32,225 nt of DNA, taken from NCBI GenBank assembly GCA_001899635.1, contig MKVQ01000047.1, forward strand, positions 1-32,225, read 5' to 3'. The notes under the pieces are model-generated. The model was given only the letters and a program-made list of their open reading frames with translations, made no database searches and was not told where the DNA came from. The translations under genes were made by a program, and so were the position numbers. Below, in pieces: positions 24,556-31,616 of this stretch. The stretch's first letter is position 1, and each line of letters begins with the position of its first letter. The stretch comes from Myxococcales bacterium 68-20. GTDB taxonomy: Bacteria; Myxococcota_A; Polyangia; Polyangiales; Polyangiaceae.

Positions 24556-26786
24556 CGCGCCGGCTCCGACCGCTGGACCGGAACGAGATAGCCGTCCCGC
24601 TGCTCCATCGTCGAATCGCGGAGCATCCACGCCCAGAGCTCCGCGCGGAGCCGTGTGACCTCGTTCGGATGCGCGGCGGCGACGTCCTCGCGCTCGCCGG
24701 GATCCGCCTCCGTGTCGAAGAGCATGTAGCGCACGCCCGCGCGGGTCGGAACGTAGACCAGCTTCCAGCGCTCGTCGCGCACCATCCGATGCCTCGCCAT
24801 CCGCGTCACCCCGAGCATCTCCTTGCGGAGCACGATCTCGGCGTTGTGACGCGCGTCGAGCTCGGTGAGCCCCATGACGCCGGGATACGGCATCCGCAGC
24901 GCCGGCGGCAGACCGGGGATGTCCTCCGTGAACCACAGCTCCGTCTCGGCATAGGCGAAGCGGGGCGCGATCGGCTCGCCTCGCAGCGCGGGGACGAGGG
25001 ATCGCCCGTCGAGGTCCGTGGGCGGCTCGATGCCGGCGAGCTCGTAGAGCGTCGGCGCGAGATCGACGTCGCGCACGATCGCGCGCTCGTTCCTGCCTCC
25101 ACCGAGGCGTGGATCGTAGATGACGAGCGGCACGTGCGTCCCCTCGTCACCGAAGAGTTGATCGCCGTGCCCCTGCCCTCGCCCGGCGTCGAAGATCGTC
25201 TCCCCGTGATCGGCGGTGACGACCACGATCGTGCTCTCCGCGAGGCCGAGGCGGTCGAGCGTCTTCAACACGCGCCCCATCGCGTCGTCGACGGCGGTGA
25301 CCGCGCCGTCGTAGAGGTTCTGGATCTGGCGGACGTCGGCGGCGTCGGGCGCGATCTCGGCGGCACGGCCGAGCCCCATCGGCTTGTGGTACTTGAACCG
25401 GCCTCGATACGAGCGATCGGTGTACTTCGCGTAGTAGGGCGCCGGCGCGGCGTATGGGAAGTGCGCGGTCGAGAAGAACACGGTGACGAAGAAGGGGCTG
25501 TCCTTCATCGAACGAAGCGCCGTCTCGACGTCGTCAGCGAGGAGCCTCGGATCCGCGGCTGCGCTCAGCTCGCGCATCACCGGAAAGAGGCGGCGGCCGA
25601 GATGCGAGTGCAACACCGGCAACAGCGGCGTCTCGCGCTCGAGCACCTTCTGCCGGATGATCTGGCGGAAGTCGAAGGCCGGCGTATCGACGCGCTCGAA
25701 GCCGAGGTCGACCCGTCCGAAGATGTCGCCCGCGTAGTCGCTCACGACGCCCGTCGCGTATCCGGACTTCGCGAAGCGTCCCGGCAGCGCATCGAAGTCC
25801 TTCGCGCGCTCCTCCCACGTCGGGAACATCGACCGGATGCCGTGATGATGCGCATGGCGTCCGGTCAGGATCGTCACCCACGAGGAGAAGGTGCGTGGCA
25901 GCGAGACGTACGCGCGATCGAAGCGCGTCGACCGCGCAGCGAGCTTCGTGAGATTGGGAGCGACGCGCGGGTCGACGCGATCGGCGCGGAGGGAGTCGGC
26001 CGCGAGGACGAGGACGTTGAGCGGCTTGCCTGCCCTGCTCGCCGGCTCCGCCGCGCTCGCCGGTCCCGTCGCAGGTCCGGCGGCGTGCGCCAGCTTCGCC
26101 GTGCGCGGCCCCTCCACGAACATCGCGCCCGTCGCAGCGATCGCGAGCGCGGCGATCGGGGCGATGCTCGTCTTCGCGATGCGAGCCGCGAGCGTGCGAA
26201 GGGGACTTCGTGCGACGAGCACCACCCGACGCGCGACGTACGCGAGCCGTGCCGGGCGGACGTAGAAGATGGCGAGCACGAGCGCCGCGAGCACGACCCC
26301 GCGAGGACCGAGGGCGTCCGTCGCGATCACCTGCACGGTCCGGCGCAGACCACCCTGGTCGTACCAGCCCGCCGCATAGAGCTGTGGGGTGTCGGCCATC
26401 GCCCAGCCGACGAGCGCCGCGTGAAGGGCGGCGACGAGCAACGCCGACTCGACGAGCACGCCCGCCGGCGAGCGACGGGCCAGCTTCGACGCCGGGTGCC
26501 GGAGCCGCAAGAGGAGCTCCGCGACGAGCCCGATGACGAGCCCGAGGGCGATCGCCGTCGCGACGACGCCGATCTTCATCCGCGTCACCTCCGCGGGGAA
26601 CCTGCGCGCGATGAACGCCTCGACGGCCTCCGTGCGGCCGACGTCTCCGACGTCGACATCGATCCCCGACGAGCGCATCCCCGCCCACGCGGAGAGCGCA
26701 GCCACGTACGCCGCGCCGACGAGCGGCGGCGCTACGAGCGCGGCGCGAGCGCCGTGCGCGATCCGTCGGAGGGATCCCGGGAGCAC
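24552..26786 (-). CDS. Multi-pass sulfatase/LTA-synthase-like membrane protein
   Basis: 744 aa from GTG 26786; GTG 26873 is in frame but would overlap ykgJ-like coding and has atypical codons. About five membrane segments lie in the first 225 residues (near 15-34, 73-94, 109-129, 163-176 and 208-224). A periplasmic alkaline-phosphatase-superfamily domain follows: N-V-L-V-L-A-A-D-S-L-R-A-D (about 257-269) and T-A-D-H-G-E-T. The nucleophile site is R-T-F-S-S-W with Thr299, not C-x-P-x-R. Topology and Thr nucleophile match LtaS/OpgB-type phosphoglycerol or phosphoethanolamine transferases. Its stop overlaps the next sulfatase-like start, so the two are probably made together. Confidence 0.78.
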   Translation of the reverse strand: MLPGSLRRIAHGARAALVAPPLVGAAYVAALSAWAGMRSSGIDVDVGDVGRTEAVEAFIARRFPAEVTRMKIGVVATAIALGLVIGLVAELLLRLRHPASKLARRSPAGVLVESALLVAALHAALVGWAMADTPQLYAAGWYDQGGLRRTVQVIATDALGPRGVVLAALVLAIFYVRPARLAYVARRVVLVARSPLRTLAARIAKTSIAPIAALAIAATGAMFVEGPRTAKLAHAAGPATGPASAAEPASRAGKPLNVLVLAADSLRADRVDPRVAPNLTKLAARSTRFDRAYVSLPRTFSSWVTILTGRHAHHHGIRSMFPTWEERAKDFDALPGRFAKSGYATGVVSDYAGDIFGRVDLGFERVDTPAFDFRQIIRQKVLERETPLLPVLHSHLGRRLFPVMRELSAAADPRLLADDVETALRSMKDSPFFVTVFFSTAHFPYAAPAPYYAKYTDRSYRGRFKYHKPMGLGRAAEIAPDAADVRQIQNLYDGAVTAVDDAMGRVLKTLDRLGLAESTIVVVTADHGETIFDAGRGQGHGDQLFGDEGTHVPLVIYDPRLGGGRNERAIVRDVDLAPTLYELAGIEPPTDLDGRSLVPALRGEPIAPRFAYAETELWFTEDIPGLPPALRMPYPGVMGLTELDARHNAEIVLRKEMLGVTRMARHRMVRDERWKLVYVPTRAGVRYMLFDTEADPGEREDVAAAHPNEVTRLRAELWAWMLRDSTMEQRDGYLVPVQRSEPAR

Positions 26787-26845
26787 GGCCGGATTATGGG
26801 CGATCCGCAGCCGTTTTCTATGCTCGCGGCTCGCGGGGTCGGTGG

Positions 26846-27442
26846 TCAGCCTCGCGACCGCTGGGCTTGCCACTCCCGCGAGACGCGCGAGATCGGTCGC
26901 GGTCCGGGATCGGCGGGCGCGAACCGAGCCGAGAGCGCGGCGATGTCGCGCGCCACCTCGGTGATCGTCTCGCGCGGGAGCCCGGAGTCGGCGCGCTCGC
27001 CCACGGGTCCGCGCGCGCGCTCGCAGAAGAAGGTGCGGCAGCCGAACGGCCGTGATGCATAGACGAGGCAGCGGCCCTCATCGCCGAGGAGGGCGCAGCG
27101 CCGCTCGTCCTCGCCGTCGTCTGCATCGGCTTGTCGCGACCGCCTTGCCCCGCGCGCATGAGAGGACACGAGCGGGAGCGAACGCCGCTTCGGCAGGCCG
27201 CCGCGAGCTCTCACCGCGCGGTCGAGCTCGGCGACCTCGACCGCGGTCGGATAGGGCTCGCGTCCGGTCACCCCGAAGCGGCAGCAGTCGGTGCTCGCGT
27301 CGCATCCCCACCCCTCGAGCGCGCCGTCGATCTTCGCGTAGAGCGCGCGGAGCTCTTGAAGGAGTGGCGCCGATGCGGACGCGGTGCCAGATGAGCGCCC
27401 AGATGAGCGCGAGGATGCGCTGGGAGGCCGCGGTCCACGCAT
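26846..27442 (-). CDS. YkgJ-family Cys-cluster protein
   Basis: 198 aa from ATG 27442. Conserved cysteines are C47 and C53-C54 (C-D-A-S-T-D-C-C-R-F-G), then R-C-L-V-Y-x4-F-G-C-R-T-F-F-C. This is the pattern of the YkgJ/UPF0153 family, proposed to bind zinc or an Fe-S cluster. The mid-region is Arg/Asp-rich and low in complexity. The protein is cytoplasmic, with no signal. It is divergent from the MEMO1-family gene (59 bp) and 59 bp upstream of the sulfatase-like pair, so it may lead that transcript. Biochemical role unknown for the family. Confidence 0.75.
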   Translation of the reverse strand: MRGPRPPSASSRSSGRSSGTASASAPLLQELRALYAKIDGALEGWGCDASTDCCRFGVTGREPYPTAVEVAELDRAVRARGGLPKRRSLPLVSSHARGARRSRQADADDGEDERRCALLGDEGRCLVYASRPFGCRTFFCERARGPVGERADSGLPRETITEVARDIAALSARFAPADPGPRPISRVSREWQAQRSRG

Positions 27443-27466
27443 GACCTGTTCATAGTCGAAGCGCGG

Positions 27467-27494
27467 TTGGCCACTCCGAATTATCAGCTAAAAT
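27467..27494 (+). promoter_or_regulatory. Promoter for the MEMO1-family gene, possibly leaderless
   Basis: TTGGCC (27467-27472) and TAAAAT (27489-27494) are separated by 16 bp in a locally AT-rich gap between divergent genes. The GTG start begins only 7 nt after the -10, so transcription would begin at or within a base or two of the start codon, leaving no room for a ribosome site. Confidence 0.42.
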
Positions 27495-27501
27495 TCGTAA
27501 C

Positions 27502-28818
27502 GTGGCTTCAGCCTCGTCCCGCCCACGCCTTCGTCCGATCGAGACGGTCATCGTCCAGGATCGGCGTCTCGGACGCGCACTCTTGCTCCGCGACACCCAG
27601 GGCGTCGGGTCGCAGGCTCTCCTTCCGATGGAGGTCGTACCGATCCTCGGACGCTTCACCGGAAGGAGCACGTGTGAGGAGATCGCGCGCGAGGCCACGA
27701 CGGAGCTCGGCGAGGACGTCCCGGTCGACCTCGTGGTGAAGCTCGCGACCGAGCTCGAGGACGCCCTCTTCGTCGACGGCCCGCCGTACCGACGTGAACG
27801 CGCCCGGATCGAGCGCGAGTTCGCCGGGGCCCCGGTGCGCGAGGCGTCCCACGCCGGCGGTGCGTACCACGACGACCCGGAGGCTCTCGCCGAGTACATC
27901 GACGTCGAGTGCCTCGGCGTGCGCGAGCCCGTGCCGAGCTCGAAGCGCAAGGCCCGCACGAACGGTGCGACGCCCGGCGGCGCTCCGACGACGAGCAAGG
28001 CGCCGGCGCCGCCCAAAAGCCCGAAGAACGGCGGAGCCAGGCTCGTCGGCCTCGTCGCTCCGCACATCGATCCCTGGCGCGGCGCGCGCTGCTACGGCGC
28101 GGCCTACAACGCACTGGCCGCCGCGCTTCCCGCAGACGCCGACACCTTCGTGCTGCTCGGCACGTCCCATGCGCCGATGCGCCAGCCGTTTGCGCTCTGC
28201 CGCAAGGCCTTCGCGACGCCGCTCGGAGCAATGGAGGCCGACGTCGACTCGATCGACGCGATCGCCACCGCCTGCGACTTCGATCCCTACGCCGATCAGT
28301 TCAACCACAAGCGCGAGCACTCGCTCGAGTTCCAGGCCGTCTTCCTCCGCCATCTGCTCGGCCCGCGAAAGGCCCGCATCATCCCCGTCCTCGCGGGGCT
28401 CGGCGAGCACCAGCAATCGGGGGACTCGCCCGCGCGGTCGAGGTCCATCACGCGCTTCTTCGACGCGCTCCGCAAGGTGATCGACCGGCGCAACGCCGTC
28501 GTCATCGCGGGTGCCGACCTCGCCCACGTCGGCCCGCGCTTCGGCGATGCGCGACCGCTCGACGAGAGCGAGCGGTCACGGCTCGGCGTCATCGATCGCG
28601 ACTCGCTCGCACGCGCCGAGCGCCTCGATGCGGAGGCGTTCTGGCAGCACGTCTCGACGGATCTCGACACGCGCCGCGTGTGCGGCCTCGCTCCGATGTA
28701 CTCGCTCCTCCGCACCATCACCCCCGGTGCGCGCGGCGAGGTCCGCCACTACGAGCAGACCGTCGATCCCGAAGAGGGCTCGATCGTGAGCCACGCGGCC
28801 GTGGGCTTCTACGTTTGA
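27502..28818 (+). CDS. MEMO1-family protein (AmmeMemoRadiSam system B) with PqqD-like N-terminus
   Basis: 438 aa from GTG 27502. The C-terminal 260 residues are the MEMO1 domain, with candidate metal ligands His188 (A-P-H-I-D), His223 (G-T-S-H-A) and Cys394 (R-V-C-G-L-A-P-M), equivalent to His49, His81 and Cys244 of human MEMO1; N-H-K-R-E-H-S-L-E-F is also conserved. The first 95 residues resemble a PqqD/RRE-type winged helix (G-R-A-L-L-L-R-D … E-E-I-A-R-E-A … L-A-T-E-L-E-D-A-L-F-V-D). A Pro/Lys linker (about 145-178) separates the two. Usual partners (AmmeMemoRadiSam A and a radical-SAM enzyme) are not adjacent. Function of bacterial members is unsettled. Confidence 0.83.
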   Translation: MASASSRPRLRPIETVIVQDRRLGRALLLRDTQGVGSQALLPMEVVPILGRFTGRSTCEEIAREATTELGEDVPVDLVVKLATELEDALFVDGPPYRRERARIEREFAGAPVREASHAGGAYHDDPEALAEYIDVECLGVREPVPSSKRKARTNGATPGGAPTTSKAPAPPKSPKNGGARLVGLVAPHIDPWRGARCYGAAYNALAAALPADADTFVLLGTSHAPMRQPFALCRKAFATPLGAMEADVDSIDAIATACDFDPYADQFNHKREHSLEFQAVFLRHLLGPRKARIIPVLAGLGEHQQSGDSPARSRSITRFFDALRKVIDRRNAVVIAGADLAHVGPRFGDARPLDESERSRLGVIDRDSLARAERLDAEAFWQHVSTDLDTRRVCGLAPMYSLLRTITPGARGEVRHYEQTVDPEEGSIVSHAAVGFYV

Positions 28819-28843
28819 CGGTCCGCGCGTAGCGCGTGCGCGC

Positions 28844-29197
28844 TCAGCTCGGCGTCGGATCGCTCGCAGCGGGACAGCGTCGCGCGTGCCGGAGCAGCTT
28901 CCGCGGGGACACCCCCGCCCCGCATCGCTGGCATCGGATCGGTCCCGTACGCTTGGAGCGCGAGGCGACCGGAGCTGGGCGGTCGCGAAGGTCCGCAGGA
29001 GCGGACACGGCGGCGCCATCCGCACGCTCCTGTCGGCGACGCACGATGACGCCGTTGCGGAGGCGCCGCCCCCCGAACGGCAACGGCGCTTCGTCGCCCG
29101 GCCGCTCCCACAAGTGCCCGCCGTCCGGATCGACGCGCACGTCTGCGCCGTCGAGCGGGCGCGTGCGCCGGAGCCGATCCCAGTCGAACCTCGCCAT
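28844..29197 (-). CDS. Small C2HC zinc-finger protein
   Basis: 117 aa from ATG 29197, with GGTGG eight bases upstream. The N-terminal half (R-F-D-W-D-R-L … V-D-P-D-G-G-H-L-W) is unrecognised and fairly charged. The C-terminus has C-Q-R-C and H-A-R-R-C (Cys89, Cys92, His104, Cys108), which would bind one zinc. It is convergent with the MEMO1-family gene, 25 bp apart. It might bind nucleic acid or a protein. It is called a gene because of the zinc motif and coding-like codons; no family is identified. Confidence 0.55.
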   Translation of the reverse strand: MARFDWDRLRRTRPLDGADVRVDPDGGHLWERPGDEAPLPFGGRRLRNGVIVRRRQERADGAAVSAPADLRDRPAPVASRSKRTGPIRCQRCGAGVSPRKLLRHARRCPAASDPTPS

Positions 29198-29324
29198 CGG
29201 ACGAGCCACCGTAGCAGCCGCTGAGCCCCCACCCGCACGGCGTCGGAAAAGATGAGCTCGCCCCGTCCCTCGCCGGCGCCGCGACGAGAAAGAGCAAATC
29301 TGATCAATCCGACGACATGAGCTG

Positions 29325-29353
29325 TTGACGAGTCGAAAGGGTTCGCCTACTAA
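29325..29353 (+). promoter_or_regulatory. Promoter of the tRNA-Gly gene
   Basis: TTGACG (29325-29330) and TACTAA (29348-29353) are separated by exactly 17 bp, close to the sigma-70 consensus. Transcription would begin near 29360, about 28 nt before the mature tRNA. Confidence 0.65.
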
Positions 29354-29387
29354 TCCACCTCGTCGACGCGGTGACGCGTCACAGGTT

Positions 29388-29459
29388 GCGGGAGTAACTC
29401 AGTGGTAGAGTGCCACCTTGCCAAGGTGGACGTCGAGGGTTCAAATCCCTTCTCCCGCT
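29388..29459 (+). tRNA. tRNA-Gly (anticodon GCC)
   Basis: A 72-nt cloverleaf. The acceptor GCGGGAG pairs with CTCCCGC, with discriminator T at 29459. The D-arm ends in AGTGGTAGAG. The anticodon stem is CCACC/GGTGG with loop TTGCCAA (anticodon GCC). The T-arm is AGGG-TTCAAAT-CCCT. CCA is not encoded. The gene flanks a recombinase relic and is a likely integration site. Confidence 0.95.
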
Positions 29460-29482
29460 CTACAAAACGGTAAGAAAAGCGA

Positions 29483-29515
29483 GGCCGGAGTGACGACGAG
29501 TCACCCGGCCTTTTT
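29483..29515 (+). terminator. Intrinsic terminator after tRNA-Gly, overlapping the recombinase 3' end
   Basis: GGCCGGAGTGAC (29483-29494) pairs with GTCACCCGGCC (29500-29510) as an 11-bp stem with one bulged A and the loop GACGA, followed by TTTTT (29511-29515). The stop codon of the recombinase relic lies in the right arm. The opposite strand also has a T-rich stretch after the stem, so it may work in both directions. Confidence 0.8.
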
Positions 29516-30328
29516 CGATCCCTCACCACTTGCGGGGGCCGCCTCACCACTTCCCTCACCAGCTGCCGGCGCAGGGTTCGGGCCGAGGTCGAAGAGCCGG
29601 ATGACCTTTGCGCGCGCCTCCCGCTGCTCGCTGGCGTTCACCGACGAGTAGTGCTGCCGCATGCGCTCCGTGAGGTGCCCCGAGATGGACCGCGTCACCA
29701 CGTCGTTCACCTCGGCCGCCCTCGCGAGGTCGTTGAACGTCCGGCGGAGGGCGCGTTGGGTGATCTTCTTCTCGAGGCCGAGCTCGAGCGCGACGTCGTC
29801 GAGCGGCCTGTCGAGCACCGACGGCGAACGGAACTTCCCGTTCACGGCGGGGAACAACAGGTCGCTCTCTTTCTACTCGGGCGTGACGAGCTGGGTGTCG
29901 ACGTGCCGCCGGAGGACGTCGACGACCTCCTTCGGCAGCGTGATCGTGTAGCGCCGCTTCTGCTTCGTCGTGCGCATGACCTCCTCCCCGAGGGAATGCG
30001 AACGGCGAACGCGGAGCTTACCCTCGTTCCAGTCAACGTCCGCTTCGGCGCCGAGGCGTCGTAGCGGGCGCAACGATGACGGACGGAGGCCCGGCACGAG
30101 GCCTGTATAGACCATCGCGTAGTGCTCGGGATGCAGCTCCCGGAACTTGGCGAGGAACGCGGGGACCTCCTCGGGCGTGAGGCTGTTCGGCTCCTCGTCC
30201 GAGGAGATCTCGTGCTCGCTCGTGTCGAAGCTCGCCATCCCCTCAGTCGCGAGGTGCGGCAGCGTGAGCTGCCTCTTCGCGGCCTTGAGGGTCACCTTCA
30301 GGATGGCCAGCGAGCTGTTCAGCAACAC
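29501..30328 (-). pseudogene. Tyrosine recombinase (phage-type integrase) relic
   Basis: One continuous frame of 276 codons interrupted by a single in-frame TAG at 29873-29875 (codon 152). Protein sequence resumes immediately in the same frame (K-E-S-D-L-L-F-P). The catalytic set can be followed across the break: Arg82 in G-L-R-P-S, Lys122 in T-T-K-Q, Arg195 in R-A-L-R-R-T-F, His218 in S-G-H-L-T and Tyr227 in Q-H-Y-S. The usual N-terminal DNA-binding region is missing, because the frame begins at a GTG right after a TAG. It ends 41 bp from tRNA-Gly and probably integrated the original element there. Both lesions argue that it is inactive. Confidence 0.82.
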
Positions 30329-30338
30329 CTACCGTCCG

Positions 30339-30551
30339 TCAAGACGACTCGACGGCGACCGCCAGCGTCGTGCCACATCGATGGTTGCGGAGCTCGAGCC
30401 AGCCGCTCGCACCATCATCCTGGAAGCCGATGAACTTCAGCGCTCGCCACTCGTACTCGCCGACATCGCGCCCACAATAGGAGCACTGCTTCGACCACCG
30501 CCTCGTTGGCCGTTGACCGGCGCGCCTCCTCGACATCACGGCATGACTCAT
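30339..30551 (-). CDS. Small zinc-ribbon protein beside the recombinase
   Basis: 70 aa from ATG 30551 (ATG 30536 is an alternative). A C-S-Y-C-G knuckle is followed by an E-W-R-A-L-K-F-I-G-F-Q-D-D-G-A segment and then L-E-L-R-N-H-R-C-G-T-T-L-A. The second knuckle is H-x-C where related proteins have C-x-C, so zinc would be held by three Cys and one His. Proteins of this size and pattern occur next to recombinases in myxobacteria (from memory). It ends 10 bp before the recombinase relic on the same strand. The frame stays open far upstream, but only these codons look like protein. Confidence 0.55.
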   Translation of the reverse strand: MSHAVMSRRRAGQRPTRRWSKQCSYCGRDVGEYEWRALKFIGFQDDGASGWLELRNHRCGTTLAVAVESS

Positions 30552-30981
30552 GGGTTCACCCGATACCGATAGGCACCGCTCATGCCGCGCACCCGACGCC
30601 TCCGGTTGAGCGTTCCCCCGCGTCCATTCTGCATGTCGGCCGTCGTTCGCAAGGGACGACGAGGCGATCTCGCAGCGTGGACGCTGCAGCAGTGCTGAGT
30701 CCGCGCGACACCCGAGGGCGCTCATCGATGCGTGCTGCCTTCCCGCTTGCTCTTCGATGACGCGACTGTCATCGGATTCTCTGTCCCAACAACTCGTTCG
30801 GCGCGCTCGCACCAGCTTCCACGACCTACGGCGAGCCGGCGCGGGGACGTCCACCGTCTTTATGACTGACGTGCATGCCAAGACCGATCGCGCAGACAAT
30901 CGGGACGGACGCGCCGAGACGAGGTAGAAACGGATCTTCACCGCGAGAGTCGGTAAGCCGCGGCGGAAAAATTCGAAGGCC
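30552..30981. other. 430-bp stretch with no intact gene
   Basis: Short open frames exist in several phases, but none shows consistent G/C third positions or a known motif. It sits between the sigma relic and the zinc-ribbon gene and is probably decayed accessory DNA. Confidence 0.45.
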
Positions 30982-31405
30982 TCATCGACCACTCCTCCGT
31001 GAGTTGCGCTCGGATTGGCGCACACGGGCGATCGCCGTTCGGAGCTCGTCGCGCGCCCTGCGCAGCCGCGAGGCGACCGTCCCGGTCCGGATCGCGAGAT
31101 GCTCGGCGACCTCCGGACCGGTGCGCCCTTCGAGCTCGTAGAGGACGAATACGACGCGGAGCTCTTGATCCATCGTTCGAGGACGCGCTGGCTCGAGCGC
31201 TCCTTCCGATCGAGCGCGTCTTCGGGGCTGGGCTCCAGCGCAGCGGCTCTGTCGAGCTCCTCGAGCTGTGCGTTCCGAGCGGTCTGCCGCGAGCGACTCC
31301 GCCCGAGGTCGCGAGCCACGTTCGCACACGTCGCGCAAACGTACGCCTTCAGCTCCTGCTGGCTCCCGAGATCGTCGAACCAACGATCGGCGGCGAGCAG
31401 TGTGA
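30982..31405 (-). pseudogene. ECF sigma factor relic, frameshifted and 5'-truncated
   Basis: The 3' part (from ATG 31173 to the TGA at 30982-30984) encodes region 4: L-R-V-V-F-V-L-Y-E-L-E-G … T-G-P-E-V-A-E-H-L … G-T-V-A-S-R-L-R-R-A-R. The preceding part lies in another frame of the same strand (about 31405 to 31174): E-L-K-A-Y-V-C-A-T-C-A-N-V-A-R-D-L, then P-S-P-E-D-A-L-D-R-K-E-R and Q-R-V-L-E-R. One missing base between 31173 and 31174 restores 'V-L-E-R-M-D-Q-E-L-R', the normal sigma sequence. The D-x-V-Q-E part of region 2 is not found upstream, so the 5' end is also lost. Confidence 0.72.
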
Positions 31406-31616
31406 TCGGCCACTCCGATCCGGAAGATCTGCGGCCAGGAGTTCGGCAGCAGGAAACTTCGTGAGCCGAGGGCGGGCGGCTACGACGTACAGGCGCCGAT
31501 AGGACGAAGGCCAGGAGCTGCAACTCCCGGCCTTCCATGTCGAGCGAGGACGCGTCGACCGACGCAGATTCGCCCGAGATGAGCTCCAAGGCAACAAGTC
31601 GGCGCACCGCGAGGAC

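Noticed and set aside
18659-26786. Formylglycine-generating enzyme activating the nearby sulfatases
   Set aside because: Both sulfatase-like proteins have Thr at the nucleophile position, so they cannot receive formylglycine, and the SUMF-like protein seems to lack the catalytic Cys pair.
24474-27062. An 862-codon plus-strand open frame opposite the sulfatase-like genes
   Set aside because: It is antisense to well-supported genes, and its sequence is Arg/Asp/Glu-rich without motifs. GC-rich DNA commonly leaves such frames open.
29373-29387. GTGACGCGTCAC palindrome just before the tRNA as an operator
   Set aside because: It lies downstream of the predicted start site, inside the tRNA leader; more likely a processing hairpin, and too short to call alone.
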